This document shows positions 44,925 through 56,125 of a stretch of DNA of 64,000 nt, piece by piece. Below the pieces are notes generated by a model. That model made no database searches and was not told the origin of the DNA. It saw nothing but the letters and a program-made list of their open reading frames with translations. The stretch spans positions 54,539,228 through 54,603,227 of the forward strand of contig NC_092875.1 in NCBI RefSeq assembly GCF_028372415.1, in the 5' to 3' direction. How positions within the stretch are numbered: position 1 is the stretch's first letter; each line of letters opens with the position of its first letter. Made by a program: the position numbers and the translations under genes. The DNA is from Notamacropus eugenii. Lineage: Eukaryota > Chordata > Mammalia > Diprotodontia > Macropodidae.

Positions 44925-45065
44925 CCCAAGGACCTGGAGCTGAAATGGACCTTTGAGACCATCTAGTCCAAGGCTCTCATTTTACAGAAGAGGAAACAGA
45001 GGCTCACAATTTAAGGGGCTTTCCCACAGCCACAGAGATAGTGAAAGAGGCAGGCACAGGGATAT
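44925..45065 (-). repeat. MIR SINE, antisense
   Basis: 'CTCATTTTACAGAAGAGGAA' and 'GGGGCTTTCCCACAGCCAC' are the reverse core. It is preceded by 'GGACCTTTGAGACCATC'. Confidence 0.75.
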
Positions 45066-45296
45066 AAATAACAACAGTGATATGTAGCATTTATATGTAG
45101 CTTTAAGGTTTGCCAAGCACCGTACATGTTATCCAACTTAAATAGTCAATCAGAGATTAGTCCTTCCAATCAGATCCAGTCCTTTATTTGTACTCTGAGT
45201 GAGAAACCACAGAGAGATAAGACTCAGAAGACCTATCTCAGTGTAACTGAGGAGATAAAATCAACACCCAGAGAGTTTAGAACCACAAAAGATTAA

Positions 45297-45461
45297 AGCT
45301 GGGTAGGGTCTTAAAACCTAAAATGTCAGGGCTAGGAGAACCCTTAGAACACAGAACATCAGAGCTAAGGGCAACCTTAAAACAGAGAATGGCAGGTTTG
45401 GGAGTGACCTTAGAACATTTAATGTCAGAGATAGGAAGGACCTTAAAACACAGATAACTGT
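45297..45461 (+). repeat. 33-bp minisatellite, five units
   Basis: Units begin at 45297, 45330, 45363, 45396 and 45429. Each has the frame AGCTNGGG / ACC / TTAAAAC / ... / TGTCAG with substitutions. A period of 33 bases gives an 11-residue period in translation (minus strand), which explains the open frames here without implying a gene. The unit resembles the first bases of antisense CR1/L3 (cacagaatctcagag...ggaccttaga). An antisense MIR follows (about 45470-45590). Confidence 0.85.
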
Positions 45462-45599
45462 GATAACTGAACAAAACCTTAGGAGATAATCTAGTTCAAC
45501 CCCCTCAGTAATGAAACTGAGGCCTAGAGAAAGGAAATGATTGCCCAAGATCACACAGAGAGTTGAATTTGAGATTGATCTAGGTCAGTATAGAATCAA

Positions 45600-45880
45600 C
45601 TGGGATATCCTTAAATCCTAGTTGAAAGGTAAGGCTCACAAGTGCTCAGAGGAGGAAGAGAGGAGGGAAAAGGAAGACTTCTGAGAGAGAGGAGTTTCCA
45701 TCTACTTGGTGAAGGATAATTATGGTTTAGCTAGAAGGAAGAGCATTCCAGAGAGGGGACCAGGTAAGAAGATGGAAGGAAGCCCTTCTGCCTGTTGGAA
45801 ATCGGTAGTGGTGGAAGGTGGCCAGGTAGCAGTGGATGGTAAGTTGGAGGAAAGACCTCACAGTGCATTGCCAATAAGCT
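45600..45880 (-). repeat. L2-like fragment, antisense, weak
   Basis: 'GAAGAGCATTCCAGAGAGG' and nearby purine-rich sequence resemble the antisense L2 coding region. No 3' end is visible. Confidence 0.4.
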
Positions 45881-46187
45881 TAAAGCTTGGCTGCAATTCC
45901 CATATTGGTGGGACTCAGGAAGAAAATCCTCCAGCCTCATAAAAGGTAAAGCCCAGCATCAGAGTCTCCTGTCCCACCCACTCCCTTTCTCCACCTGCCC
46001 CTGCCTGGAGTCTAAAGAAAAAAAGTGATATTGGTGATATCGCTGAACTAAAGCCTTTTTTAGCTCCAAAGCTATAGGAGTGTCCCTCTCTTCTGGCTCC
46101 TGACATTTGGATTATGGTCTCCCCAGGCCTTTTCAGATGGTGACTCCTTGTTCCAACTCCTTCCCCAGAGATAGTGCCTTTATGATT

Positions 46188-47255
46188 CTGGAATCACAGA
46201 ATCTCAGAGCTAGTTGGAGAGTTTAGAGGACCACCGACCCAAACCCCTATCTAAGTAAGAATCTTCTCCACAGCTTCTGGTCCTCACCTGTGGTTCAGCA
46301 GGACTCAAACAAACAATCCAGTTAAACAAAATTCATTAAAATACTCCCTGGCAAAAGCAGTTCCCAAGGCAGTTAAAAGAATTCAGGAAAATAAAAGCCA
46401 TGGGCAAGATATTTAAATATAACTGGAGAAGTGATTAACTCCCATCTCTCATTCTGTTAGTGACTCACAGCTTTAGCACCAAGTGGGTCATCTGGCCTAC
46501 ATCTGAAGACCCACAACATGGGTTCTTAAGCCTTTTCTGTGTCCTGGACCCCTTTGTCAATCAGTGTGGTAAAGCCTACAGACTCCTCAAATAATCTTTT
46601 TACTGTATAAAATAAAATACATAGGATTAGAGAGGAAACTAAGTATATTGAAATGAAGTTGTCAAAAAAAAAATTTAAATTCTCAGACCCCAAGTTAAGA
46701 GCCTCTGCAGGGTAATAGGAAATGCATTATGTCATGAAGTGGCCCCCCCATTGTACCTGGACACACTATTTACTGTGGGGAAGTTCTTCCATATATGGAA
46801 CTAGAAAATGCCTCTCTTCAACTCTGCCTCTCTTGGGCCTAATTGTTCCCCCAGGAGCCAAGCAGAACATGTCATCTTTCACGTGGTAGCCCTTTAAAAA
46901 GATACTTCAAGAGAGCAATCATATGGCTACTAAACTTTCTCTTCTCCAAGCAAAATATCCCCAGTTCCTTGAAAGGATCTTCCTAGCATGTGGTTTCTAG
47001 TCCTCTTCTCCATTCTAGTCACTGTTCTATGAAATTTCTAGTTTGTCAATGGCCCTTCTAAAATGTGGTACCGGAAACTGGACCCAGTGCTCCAGATGGG
47101 GTCTGACCAGAGCAGAGGACATGGGAACTTTCCCCTCCATTCTTCCGTTGCCTTAGATATAGCCTAAAGTCAAAGCTAGAAGGTCTCTGGTCAAGTAAAG
47201 AGAAACACAATCCTAGCAGCTGGCTACTTAAGATGATAAATGTCATAGACACTCA
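46188..47255 (-). repeat. CR1/L3 LINE, antisense, with MITE insertion
   Basis: 'GAATCACAGAATCTCAGAGC' at the start, then after an interruption 'CCAAGCAGAACATGTC', 'CCCCAGTTCCTTGAAAGG', 'GTTTGTCAATGGCCCTTC' and 'CTCCAGATGGGGTCTGACC'. Bases about 46270-46500 are unassigned and 46517-46707 are a MITE. Confidence 0.8.
46517..46707. mobile_element. Non-autonomous hAT-type MITE, family A, copy 3
   Basis: It begins CATGGGTTCTTAAG and ends GTTAAGAGCCTCTG. In between are 'CTGGACCCCTTTGTCAATC' and 'AAAATAAAATACATAGG'. It has the same organisation as 11794 and 60141. Confidence 0.75.
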
Positions 47256-47544
47256 GGAAACAGATCAAATCCAAAATGGCCCCCAGTTCCTTGTACTTCC
47301 ATGGCGATGGTAGCAGAGTTGGTGGAAAGGGGACAGAAGTTGCTAAAAATCCCTGTTTTTAGTCTAAATACTAATTGTTGGCACAAAAGATGTAATGTCT
47401 TTGACTAAGTCAAGAAGCTGACCTGCTACTTGAAGAACTAAACCACATCTTCAACAGTCATGAGTGATAAATGAAACTAGAACACTTAAAGACACTGTAG
47501 CTAAAAAATGATAGTGAAATGTATATATAATAACAAATATACAA

Positions 47545-47705
47545 ATGTATATATTGCTGTAAGGTTGGTAGTATCATTACCGCCATTTTACATGTGAGGA
47601 AATTAAGGGATAGAAAGTCACACAACTTTTGTGCCTGAGGTAGGAGGTGAACCCAAGTGTTTCTGAGGCCAAGTTTAGCTCTCTGTCCACTATACTGTGT
47701 GGTAA
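47545..47705 (-). repeat. MIR SINE, antisense
   Basis: 'CCATTTTACATGTGAGGAAA' and 'CTCTGTCCACTATACTG' mark the core and head. Confidence 0.65.
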
Positions 47706-47749
47706 ATTGGAAGTATGGCTCTCAGGCTCTCTTCAGAAGAGGCAAATGA

Positions 47750-48700
47750 AAAGCTCGACAAAGCTGGTTTCAACATGGACCCTAGGAAAAGAGAAACAGC
47801 CTTTTGTGAAATGTTGGGCCCTCTTGAATTGCAGTGCTTCTGATGAAAAGAATCTGTCCTTAAGTTCATTCACCAACATCTCCATAAGGAATTAGACAAG
47901 ATCCTCCAAAACAAGTCAACATATACTTGGATTTGCCATGACTTCAATGTAAAGGTGGACACAGGAGTGAAAAGGTAAAAATATACTGGAAAAGATGATC
48001 AGGTTGAGAAAGTGTTGGCTAAAAACTAGTAGATTAGTGGGAAGGCTCACATGTATGTAGCATGACTATTTTCTTCAAGAAAACATTCAAAAGGTGTAGG
48101 ACATAGTGAGAATCCAATAACACCACAAAAAGTAAAAGTGCTTTTATTTCAACAGACAGCTAAATTTGTTTATTGACCTCAGAGTAATTTTTGATCAATT
48201 GTCTGTAGGCAGCCAGATCTGGTTAAAAACAAAAGCTAAAATTCACTTCAAATTAGAAGAAAGAGCAGAGAAAAAAACAGAGCGTAAAATTCCAACTGTC
48301 CCAGCCCATCATGTTTAAACAAGCGAAAAATAGGAAATGGATAAAAGTAAAGACATTACAAATATCACTACTCATTAGGGAAGTTTAACCAATATTAACA
48401 GTTACCACAATAAAGAACTCAAATGAGCCCAGAGACTTCTCCAGTCAAAAAACATCTGATGTCTTAGAGACCAAGGACAACACCAGATTATAATAAAATC
48501 TCCTTCATCAAACACCGTGAAGGAGATAATGGAAAATTAGGAATAATATTACTTTGCACAATAGCCTGCAAAAAGCTTGGCATGTAATTCCACTGTAAGA
48601 TAAAATAGAAATGGCATTGGAGAAAATGAAGAGAGAAAGAGGCTACACTTGCCTAAATAAATACAGAAGAAATCCCCACTACTGACAACACAAACTTAAA
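47750..48700 (+). repeat. Possible RTE-type LINE remnant
   Basis: 'TTGGATTTGCCATGACTTCAAT' (from 47930) recalls the GDFN motif of RTE endonucleases, and the A-rich, stop-filled frame suggests a decayed LINE. I see no 3' terminus, so the call is weak. Confidence 0.3.
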
Positions 48701-48904
48701 TACACAGGAATTATACCACGGCTATATAAATTAGCATTTCTATATACACAGTAGATCAGAAGAGGATTGTACATGAATCTGCAACTTGCTATAATGTACA
48801 ATTTGTCTTTCCTTTTAAGCAAAGAATAAAGACAATATGTGACTTAATGCAGTTCTGTTTCTCTTTTTCCTTCTGGCCCTTCTGTTCTCTTCTGTGCATT
48901 TTTA

Positions 48905-49020
48905 AAACTGCTTCAATGACGCTCTTTTCTTTCCCCTTCCTTCTTTCCTTCCTTACTTCCTCTCTCTTTTCTCTCCTCCTTTTCTTTCTTTCCTTTCATT
49001 TTTCTTTCTTTCTTTCACAC
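48905..49020 (+). repeat. Polypyrimidine tract (CTTT/TTCC-rich)
   Basis: About 115 bases of nearly pure C and T, with TTTCTTTC and CCTTCC repeats. The apparent 98-residue open frame here is low complexity. Confidence 0.8.
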
Positions 49021-49199
49021 CCCCCACCACTAATCTCCCTATTCCTCCCACACCTCCCACCCACACTGGGCAGGGTTGGGAGGAGCCCATTGAAACAAGT
49101 ATACATACTCAAACAAAAGAAATTCCCGCATTGGTCTTATTAGAAAATACATGTCTCATTTTGCACCTTGAGTCCATCACCTCTATGTCAGGAAATGGA

Positions 49200-50555
49200 C
49201 AGAAGGCTTCATAATCAATCCTCTGGAACAGTGTTTGATCATTGCACTGATCCGATTTCTTGAATTCTTTCAAATTTGTCTTTACAGTGTGGTTATTATT
49301 GTATATATTGTTCTCCTGGTTCTGCAAACTTTTCCCTGCATCAATTCATACAAATCCTCCCAAATTTCTCAGAAACATCCCTTTCAGTAATGTTCCATTA
49401 CATTCATTTGGTCAGTCATTCTCGAGTTGATGGGCCCCTACTTGGTTTCTAGTTCTTTGATGTAATTCTTAAAAAAAGTTACTACAAATATTTTTGTATA
49501 GATGGGTTCTTTTTTTGGGGGGGGGGGAGTCTCTTTGAGTTATATGACTAGTAGCAGTACAGTTGAGTCAAAGCATACACACAATTCAGTAGTTTTTTAG
49601 GTATAGTTCCTAATTGCTTTCCAGAATGGCTAGAGCAACTCACAGGTACACCAATAATAGTCCATTTAGTTTGCCTGTTTTCCTTCAGTCCTTCTCGTAA
49701 TTGTCAGAGTTGCTTTAATTTTCATTCTCTATTTATTAATGATTTGGAGCATTTTTTCATATGATAGTTTTGATTTCTTCCTTTGAGACATGCTTATTCA
49801 TATCTTTTAACCATTTATTTATTAGCAAGTAGTTCTCATTAGATGTTATTATTTGTCTGTTCATTTGTTCTCAAAAAGGACAACAACATCATGAGGACGA
49901 TGTCATGACTTTCATGTGAATTAAATTTAAGTGAGGGAAAACTGCACAAAGTTGTCAGCCTCACCCTCTCAATCAGCTCCTTATATCTTTTGGATATGAG
50001 TCCTTTATCAGAGAAACTTGCTGCAAAGATTTTTTTCCTAGAGAATTATTTCCTTTCTAATTTTAAGAATATTGATTTTGTTTGTGCAAAAAAACCCAAA
50101 ACCCCGCCCTTTCAATTATATGTCATCAAAACTCTTCCTTTTTATCTTCTTTGATTCTCTTTATCCCATCTGGTCACGAATTTTCCCTGACCGCAGACGT
50201 GAAAGTTATTTCTTTCCTTGTTTCTCTAATTAGTTTGTGATGTGATCTTTTATATCTAGGTCATGGGTCTATCAGAAGTTTATCTTAGTATATTATGTGA
50301 GATATTGGTCTGTACCTCATTTCTGACAGACAGCTTTCCAGTTTCTGAGCAGTTTTGTCAAATAATGACTTCTTATCCCAATAGCTGGAGCCTTCAGGTT
50401 TATCAAGCATAATGTTACTATGCTGATTGCTCGTTTGTTTCCATATTTCTTATACATAATCTGTTTCACTGACCAACCTCATCTTGTTTTAGTCAGTATA
50501 AAATAATTTTGATGATTACTGCTTGGGTAGTATGCTTTGAAATCTGCCTCCCCCT
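49200..50555 (-). mobile_element. L1 LINE ORF2 region, antisense, decayed
   Basis: 'AACATCCCTTTCAGTAATG', 'GAGTTGATGGGCCCC', 'CTACAAATATTTTTGTATAG', 'TGGATATGAGTCCTTTATC' and 'GCTTGGGTAGTATGCTTTG' follow the antisense order of the marsupial-type L1. A SINE (49871-49975) interrupts it. A 12-G run at 49517 replaces part of the conserved T-rich stretch. Confidence 0.8.
49871..49975. repeat. SINE fragment of the 35833-36058 family, within L1
   Basis: 'TCTCAAAAAGGACAACAACATC', then 'GATGTCATGACTTTCATG' and 'GTTGTCAGCCTCACCC' parallel the 35833 copy. L1 sequence continues on both sides. Confidence 0.6.
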
Positions 50556-51020
50556 CCCGAAGACAGCAAGCAATCTGATATAGGTTATACATGTGCAATC
50601 ATGTTAAACACATTTCCACATTAGTCATGTTGTGAAAGAAGAAAAGGAAAAACCACCCAAAAGAGTGAAAATAGCATGCTTTGATCTGCATTCAGACTTC
50701 CTAGTTCCTTATCATGAGTCTCTTGGAATTATCTTGGTTCACTGTATTGCTGACAAGATCATAGATAATAATTCCACAATGTTACTGTGTACAATATTCT
50801 CCTGGTTTTGTATTATTCAACATCAGTTCATATAAGTCTTCCCAGGTTTTTCTGAAATCCGCCTGTTCATCATTTCTTATAGCACAATAGTACTCCATTA
50901 CATACCACATACCACAACTTGTTCAGCCATTCCCTAATTGATGGGCATCCCCTCAATTTCCAGTTCTTTGCCACCACAAAAAGCTGCTATAAATATTTTT
51001 GTACATATAGGTCCTTTCCC
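50555..51020 (-). mobile_element. Second L1 LINE 3' end, antisense
   Basis: It contains 'GTTGTGAAAGAAGAAAAGG', 'TTTCTGAAATCCGCCTG', 'GATGGGCATCCCCTCAATTT' and ends near 'TTGTACATATAGGTCC', the same segment as 13970-14530. It lies directly after the 49200 copy, so two L1 insertions adjoin. Confidence 0.85.
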
Positions 51021-51270
51021 TGTAGTAGAAGCTTTTACTGAACTTTCTCTGCACTGCAAAGACTAGTATTGATCTTATCATAAATATTATTGGAAAGAGG
51101 GTACCAGAAGGGATCTTGGTGATTCTTTCTATTTTCACTTTGCCCCCAGGTTCTAAGAGATATGGGCAGTTTCTTTTAAGATTTCTTGAAATACAATATC
51201 TAGTCTCTTTTTTTTGGTCATAGCTTTCAGGTAAACTATTTCTCTTTGACCTATTTTTCAAGTCAGTAGC
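51020..51270 (-). repeat. Possible LINE ORF1-type remnant
   Basis: The minus frame reads CISRNLKRNCPYLLEPGGK then VKIERITKIPSGTLFP, which vaguely resembles an L1-type ORF1 protein. I cannot confirm this. Bases 51271-52455 contain only a 19-bp duplication and nothing else I recognise. Confidence 0.25.
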
Positions 51271-51668
51271 TTTTGCTATGACATGTCTTATATTTTTGTC
51301 TATTAGAAAAAACTTTCTTGTTCAACCCTTGACTGGATGGAGGAGCTTTTATATATTTATCTTTCATTTTCCTTATTACTGTCCCTTATGATGCATTTTT
51401 AGAGTTTTACTGGATTGTTCATGTGGGTTTGGGGCTCCTCTAGGGTTTAACATGCTTCCAGAAGTTACTGGAATTGCTGTTCGAGATGATAAAAAAACTT
51501 TAAAAGTCACAAATAGTATTATTACCCATAATGACAGGAATGAGGCATTAGTCACTTCTGAGAAACATATTTAAAATTTCCTTTTTATTTCAACTGAAAA
51601 GCACTAAGAAGTAAATATCACTGTAGTTCAAAATCCTTTCTAAACTTTTCCTTCTAAGAAATGTGAGA

Positions 51669-51706
51669 GGTTATGAATCAAGACTAAGGTTATGAATCAA
51701 GACTAA
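51669..51706 (+). repeat. Perfect 19-bp tandem duplication
   Basis: GGTTATGAATCAAGACTAA occurs twice without mismatch, followed by GGTA. Confidence 0.95.
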
Positions 51707-52459
51707 GGTAGAAGAACGAATACTTAAATCTGTCTAAAGATCATTGCCTTCCCACCTGAAATGACTGGGCTATAACCCTTTTGAGGGCAACGTTTTATCT
51801 ATACGGAAATGATCAATGTGTTAAAGATAAATCTTTTCATCATGAAGAGGAGTGGTCAAAGAGGGAATTGAGTAGCACTGAAGATACATGACTTTTCTAA
51901 TTCACTATATTGTTCTGGAATATTAACCCAAAATTTTAACATATTGTTACTTTTTCCTTGTTCAATATTTTTACGTGTCACCTCAAATTGTATTGGGGAA
52001 GAGAAATATTCGAGGGCACCGCAGGAACAATTTGGACATTTCTATCTCCAAATAAGAAACCCCCAGAGAATAACATTAAATTAATAAGAAATTGTTTCTG
52101 GCTAACATGCCTAAAACATAGAATACAGTACAGAATTAATATTTTTCTTTGATGATACCAACCTACTTTCTCATCTATAAAATCTTTATGAGTGATCTAG
52201 ACACACAGGATAGTATTCTTGATGAAAGGAAAGGAGCCAGATTGGCTGTCAGATACAGTGTTCTACAGCAGACCTCTTTACGGTGACATGAATGGCTGAG
52301 ATGTGAAAAAGGAGAGGGAGGAGACTTTTGACTCCATTGAACAAAATGAAGCCTTAAAAGTTCTCCCATAATCAAGGGCTCTTTTATGCCCATGTTCAGA
52401 TCACATAAGGTTTCCGGATATCCAAAATGCTTTTTTTGTGCCACCCACTAATTTAATAA

Positions 52460-52760
52460 GTATGTCATGTTGGTATTCATCTAAGTTATTGATAAAAGTG
52501 GTGAACAGAATAGGACCAAGGACAGATTCCTGAAATGCTCAACCAGAAACCTCTGTGCAGGATGACATCAACCACTCTTTGGGTCCAGTTATTCGATGAA
52601 TAATGAATGTCTCTAAACTATACTATAATCCAACTCACATTTCTCCAACTCATCCATGAGGATATTATGAGTTTGTCAGATGTCTTGCTGAAACCCAGAT
52701 ATCTAATTTATTCCATATTCAAAGCATGGAGTCACATATTACCGAATGTCATTAAAGCAT
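52460..52760 (-). repeat. CR1/L3 LINE fragment, antisense
   Basis: 'CATCTAAGTTATTGATAAAAG', 'ACCACTCTTTGGGTCCAGTTA' and 'GTCAGATGTCTTGCTGAAAC' follow the family order. The next 600 bases may continue it but are too diverged to assert. Confidence 0.75.
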
Positions 52761-53394
52761 GTTTGCACTTACCTCCTTGAGTTGAAGTCCCTAGTTCCTC
52801 TTATTACCCACATTCTTTCCTTTTATGTATAGACCTCTGGGGTCATGATGGACATTGTCATCTGTAAACCAGGCCTCCGTTCTGTTATCCTTATTCCTTT
52901 GTCATACCTGATGCTTTCCATCACAGATGGAATGTAAATAGTTCCTTCCCTTCCTCTTCCTCAGTTTTAAATCACTTTGAATCAAATCAGCAACAACCAT
53001 GCCCTCATTAAATACACTCCACCCTTGGCCTCTCATTCTTGTATCTTAAATCCAGATCTTATTCTCAGACATCATCTCTTTCACCAGCTACTCACTTCCC
53101 ATATCTTTTTGCTTTAGCAGTCTCTACCTTCAGGAGTGACAAAAATACCATCTGTGGCCCTGAGGTCTTTAGTTTCTGACTCAGAATTTTGAGGTTCCTT
53201 TTGGTGATATCATATGTTCCCAAGCAAATTACTATAAATGGGTAAAAGTTTTAGACTTTAGATGGGTCTCAAGAAACTTTCTATCGTATCTATAATATGA
53301 CATCCAGGAAGATAATCTCATTTCCCAATTATTCATCTCTAGTCCACCTGTAGCTTCCTTACCTCATAGCGTCACCAACCATCATAGCTATTCC

Positions 53395-53625
53395 TTCATA
53401 GTAATAGCTAGCATTGATATTGTACCTTAAAGTTTTCACTTTGCTTTGCATAATTATCTCATTTGATCCTCCCTATTATTATCCCCATTTTATAGATGAG
53501 AATACTGAGGCACAGAGCGGTTAAGAGTGATTTTCCATGGGTTACACAACTAGTACGTATCAGAGGCAAGGTCCCAGTCCTCTCTTGCACCTAGTTCTAT
53601 TGACAAAACAATTGACTGACCTCAA
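53395..53625 (-). repeat. MIR-family SINE, antisense
   Basis: 'TAATTATCTCATTTGATCC', 'CCCATTTTATAGATGAGAA' and 'GAGTGATTTTCCATGGG' are recognisable. It has a T12 run just downstream (about 53657). Confidence 0.75.
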
Positions 53626-54269
53626 TCAGAGAGGATGGAAGGTAAAGAAGGACTTTTTTTTTTTTTTAAATTGCAGGCTCTCTTCTTACCCAGATCTGCT
53701 TTCACTGAATTCTAATTAGCAAATTCCTGCTAGAGTCTTAACCCAAACAGTAATTGCCTTCAACTGTTATCCAGAGGTTTCCTAAAGGAATGTTACAGTC
53801 AGGCTTTATCAGACTCCTCTTTCCTCTCTTCTCTCTTCCCCCTTTATAGATACTGTAGACGTATATCTTGCTTCTTCCCTGTCTTCTGTGGCACAAAGCT
53901 TCTAGTTAGCAGTCCATGATTCCAAGATTCAATGCTTCTTGGTATTCTAGGATAAGGATTTGAACTTAGAGTCTAGTTCCAAAGAAGAAAAATAAAGACA
54001 GGTCCTAGATCCAATGGAAACAGAGCTGGGACAAGCCTTTTAGGATGGGGCTCTTTTGCAAGAGTAGACAAGAAGCCCCAGGGGAATTCATTTGCTAGAG
54101 GTTGTTCTGGATTCCTTAGGAGAAGCTAGGAGATATATGTTTCCTAAACCCAGACATCACCAAACAGAATGCCATTCCTCCTTCCCTGACCAGGGCCTCA
54201 TTCTGTCTCCAATCCTCCCTCCTCTAACATTCTCTGGAGGCTGGAATTCTTTACTTGTTTGGTTGGGTG

Positions 54270-54535
54270 TCTGACCTCTCCTTCCTCTTCATCTCAGCCT
54301 ATTCTGTCTTCTTGGTCACTTTTTCTGCCTTTCCTTTCTCTGCCTCCTCCTTCTGTCTTCTCTTCCTCTGTTTCTCTCTTCTTCCTATCCTCACCTATGT
54401 CTCTGTCTCTTTTTCTGTCTCTTTCTTCTACTGCCACCCCCTTTTCTTTTCTTGAGCCCTAGTCTCCTATTTCTCCCTGCCTCTCCTAGCCTTTTCCTGT
54501 CTCCTTCTCATGTCCCCTTTTGTCTCTTCCATTAA
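54270..54535 (+). repeat. Long pyrimidine-rich stretch
   Basis: About 265 bases dominated by CTTCC, TCTCT and TTCTGTCT words. The open frames in it are low complexity and not gene-like. Confidence 0.75.
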
Positions 54536-54764
54536 TGTTTTGGCTCAAAGCCCTAAAGTGAGATCACATTTGGCCCTTCGCCTCTCTTGACCCCCAAACC
54601 CAACTAGTACCTAACTCTTGTTCCTTCATCAAAACTGCTATTAGAACAGGGTGACCAGGGTTTTGTCTCAAGAAAGCCAAAATTTAGGGGGCACCGAAAC
54701 TGAGTTAAATTCCTTCAGTAATGAGACTTTATTTATTTTTAAGCTAATACAGAATAGATATTTG

Positions 54765-54955
54765 TTGTTTTCATTCATCCTTTGCTTTCAAAGATGACCA
54801 ATGGCATCACCAGGGTGAGATCTTGACTTGCTTGTGAATTTACAAAAAGCCATCAACCTCACTCTCTTCTAGAGTCTTCAAAGTCTGGTGGCAAGACATA
54901 AATCAAGATGACTGGCATGCATTGGCAAGACATAAGTCCAGATGACTGATGTTTA
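54765..54955. repeat. SINE of the 35833-36058 family with internal duplication
   Basis: 'CTTTCAAAGATGACCAATGG', 'GATCTTGACTTGCTTGTG' and 'GCCATCAACCTCACTC' match the family. A 34-base segment starting TGGCAAGACATAA (54889) is repeated from 54923. Bases 54956-55470 contain nothing nameable. Confidence 0.6.
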
Positions 54956-55474
54956 CTAATTGCTTGTTGGCTTGGTTTCTTCAACTAGAAACAACTGAGC
55001 CTTAGTTAGCAAGAATAATTAGTTAAAATCAGAGGCTACCAGATAGCAGATTTTCTCTTCATCCACCTGGTTAGTTGCACCCTAGCTGAGCTCCCTGTGC
55101 TTCCTTTCCTCTCTTAATCATCCCCCCTTGGCCCTGGGGTGCCTCTGTGTCTCTGTCCCAAAATTATTAGTTACAGATTTTAAACTGGACCATCTCTCTC
55201 CCATTTATCCATCCCCTTCTCCTTTCTATTCTCACTCTGGCATCCTAATCTCCTAGTCCAGATCCCCTGGCCTTCTACCCACACTCCTTCTGGCACTGAT
55301 TGTGCTGGAAGTCTGAGAACTCTAAAAATCATGAGTTCCCAAGTTCCCAAACTGACTGATGATATGCAGTGTTCCTTAGAAGCCCTAGCGGTCTGTTTCC
55401 TCCTTGGGAGGGGAAAGACCTCTAGTCCCCTCCCGTATCTAGAATTTCCTACTTTCTGCCTCAGAATCAGACTC

Positions 55475-55620
55475 ATATGTTGAAGGATTCTTAGTGAACA
55501 AATACAACCCCTTCATTGTAGAGATCAAGAAACAAGTCTAGTGACCTGCCCAAGGTGCTAAGGCCCAGACCAAACTTAGGTGTTCTGGCTTCTTTGGCTA
55601 TTTCTAATACTCTGAGTGGA
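55475..55620 (-). repeat. MIR fragment, antisense
   Basis: 'GTGACCTGCCCAAGGTGC' is flanked by a diverged core. Confidence 0.5.
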
Positions 55621-55660
55621 GAGATTTGGTTAGGAAGAAACTGAACTGGGGTGGGCAATA

Positions 55661-55676
55661 CATACGCGCGCGTGCG

Positions 55677-55737
<61 letters not shown>

Positions 55738-55738
55738 A
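55661..55738 (+). repeat. Alternating pyrimidine-purine tract: CG/GC then (TG)n
   Basis: Seventy-eight bases of unbroken Y-R alternation: CATACGCGCGCGTGCGCATG leading into about 26 TG units and TGTATGTA. It is followed by a purine tract (GAGACAGAGA..., to about 55800). The CG-rich head is the classic composition for left-handed DNA. Confidence 0.95.
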
Positions 55739-55864
55739 GAGAGACAGAGACAGAAAGAGGAGAGAGAGAAAGGGACAGAGAGAGAGACAGAGAAAAAAAG
55801 TTGAACAGGCAGAGACTATAGGACCCAGAATTGAATCTGCTCTACCCCAAGTCCTGCCTAGGTA

Positions 55865-56125
55865 GTTAAGTAGCATGGTGGATAAAATATTAGGCCTATA
55901 GTCAGGAAAACCTGAGTTCAAATCTCGCCTCAGATCCTCCCTAGCTATGTGACCTTCAGAAATTCACTTAGCCTCTATTTGCCTTAGTTTTCTCAACTGT
56001 AAAATAGAGATAATAATAGCACCTACCTCCTAGGGTTGCTATGAGGATCAAATAAGATAATATTTGTAAGGGATTTAGCACAGTGCCTGGTAGATAGGTG
56101 CTTAATAGATGTTTGTTCTTTATCC
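55865..56125 (+). repeat. CORE SINE with L2-like tail (MIR3/Ther1-like)
   Basis: Complete order: 'GCATGGTGGATAAAATATTAG', 'CCTGAGTTCAAATCTCGCC', 'TGCCTTAGTTTTCTCAACTG', 'AGCACCTACCTCC' and tail 'GCACAGTGCCTGGTAGATAG'. Bases 56126-56684 hold nothing nameable. Confidence 0.88.

Noticed and set aside
45277..45554. Small repeated protein on the minus strand (11-residue period)
   Set aside because: It is explained by the 33-bp minisatellite. There is no start context, splice signal or conserved domain.
48847..49143. 98-residue Phe/Leu/Ser-rich open frame that looks like membrane helices
   Set aside because: It is encoded by a polypyrimidine tract, so the hydrophobicity is a composition effect.
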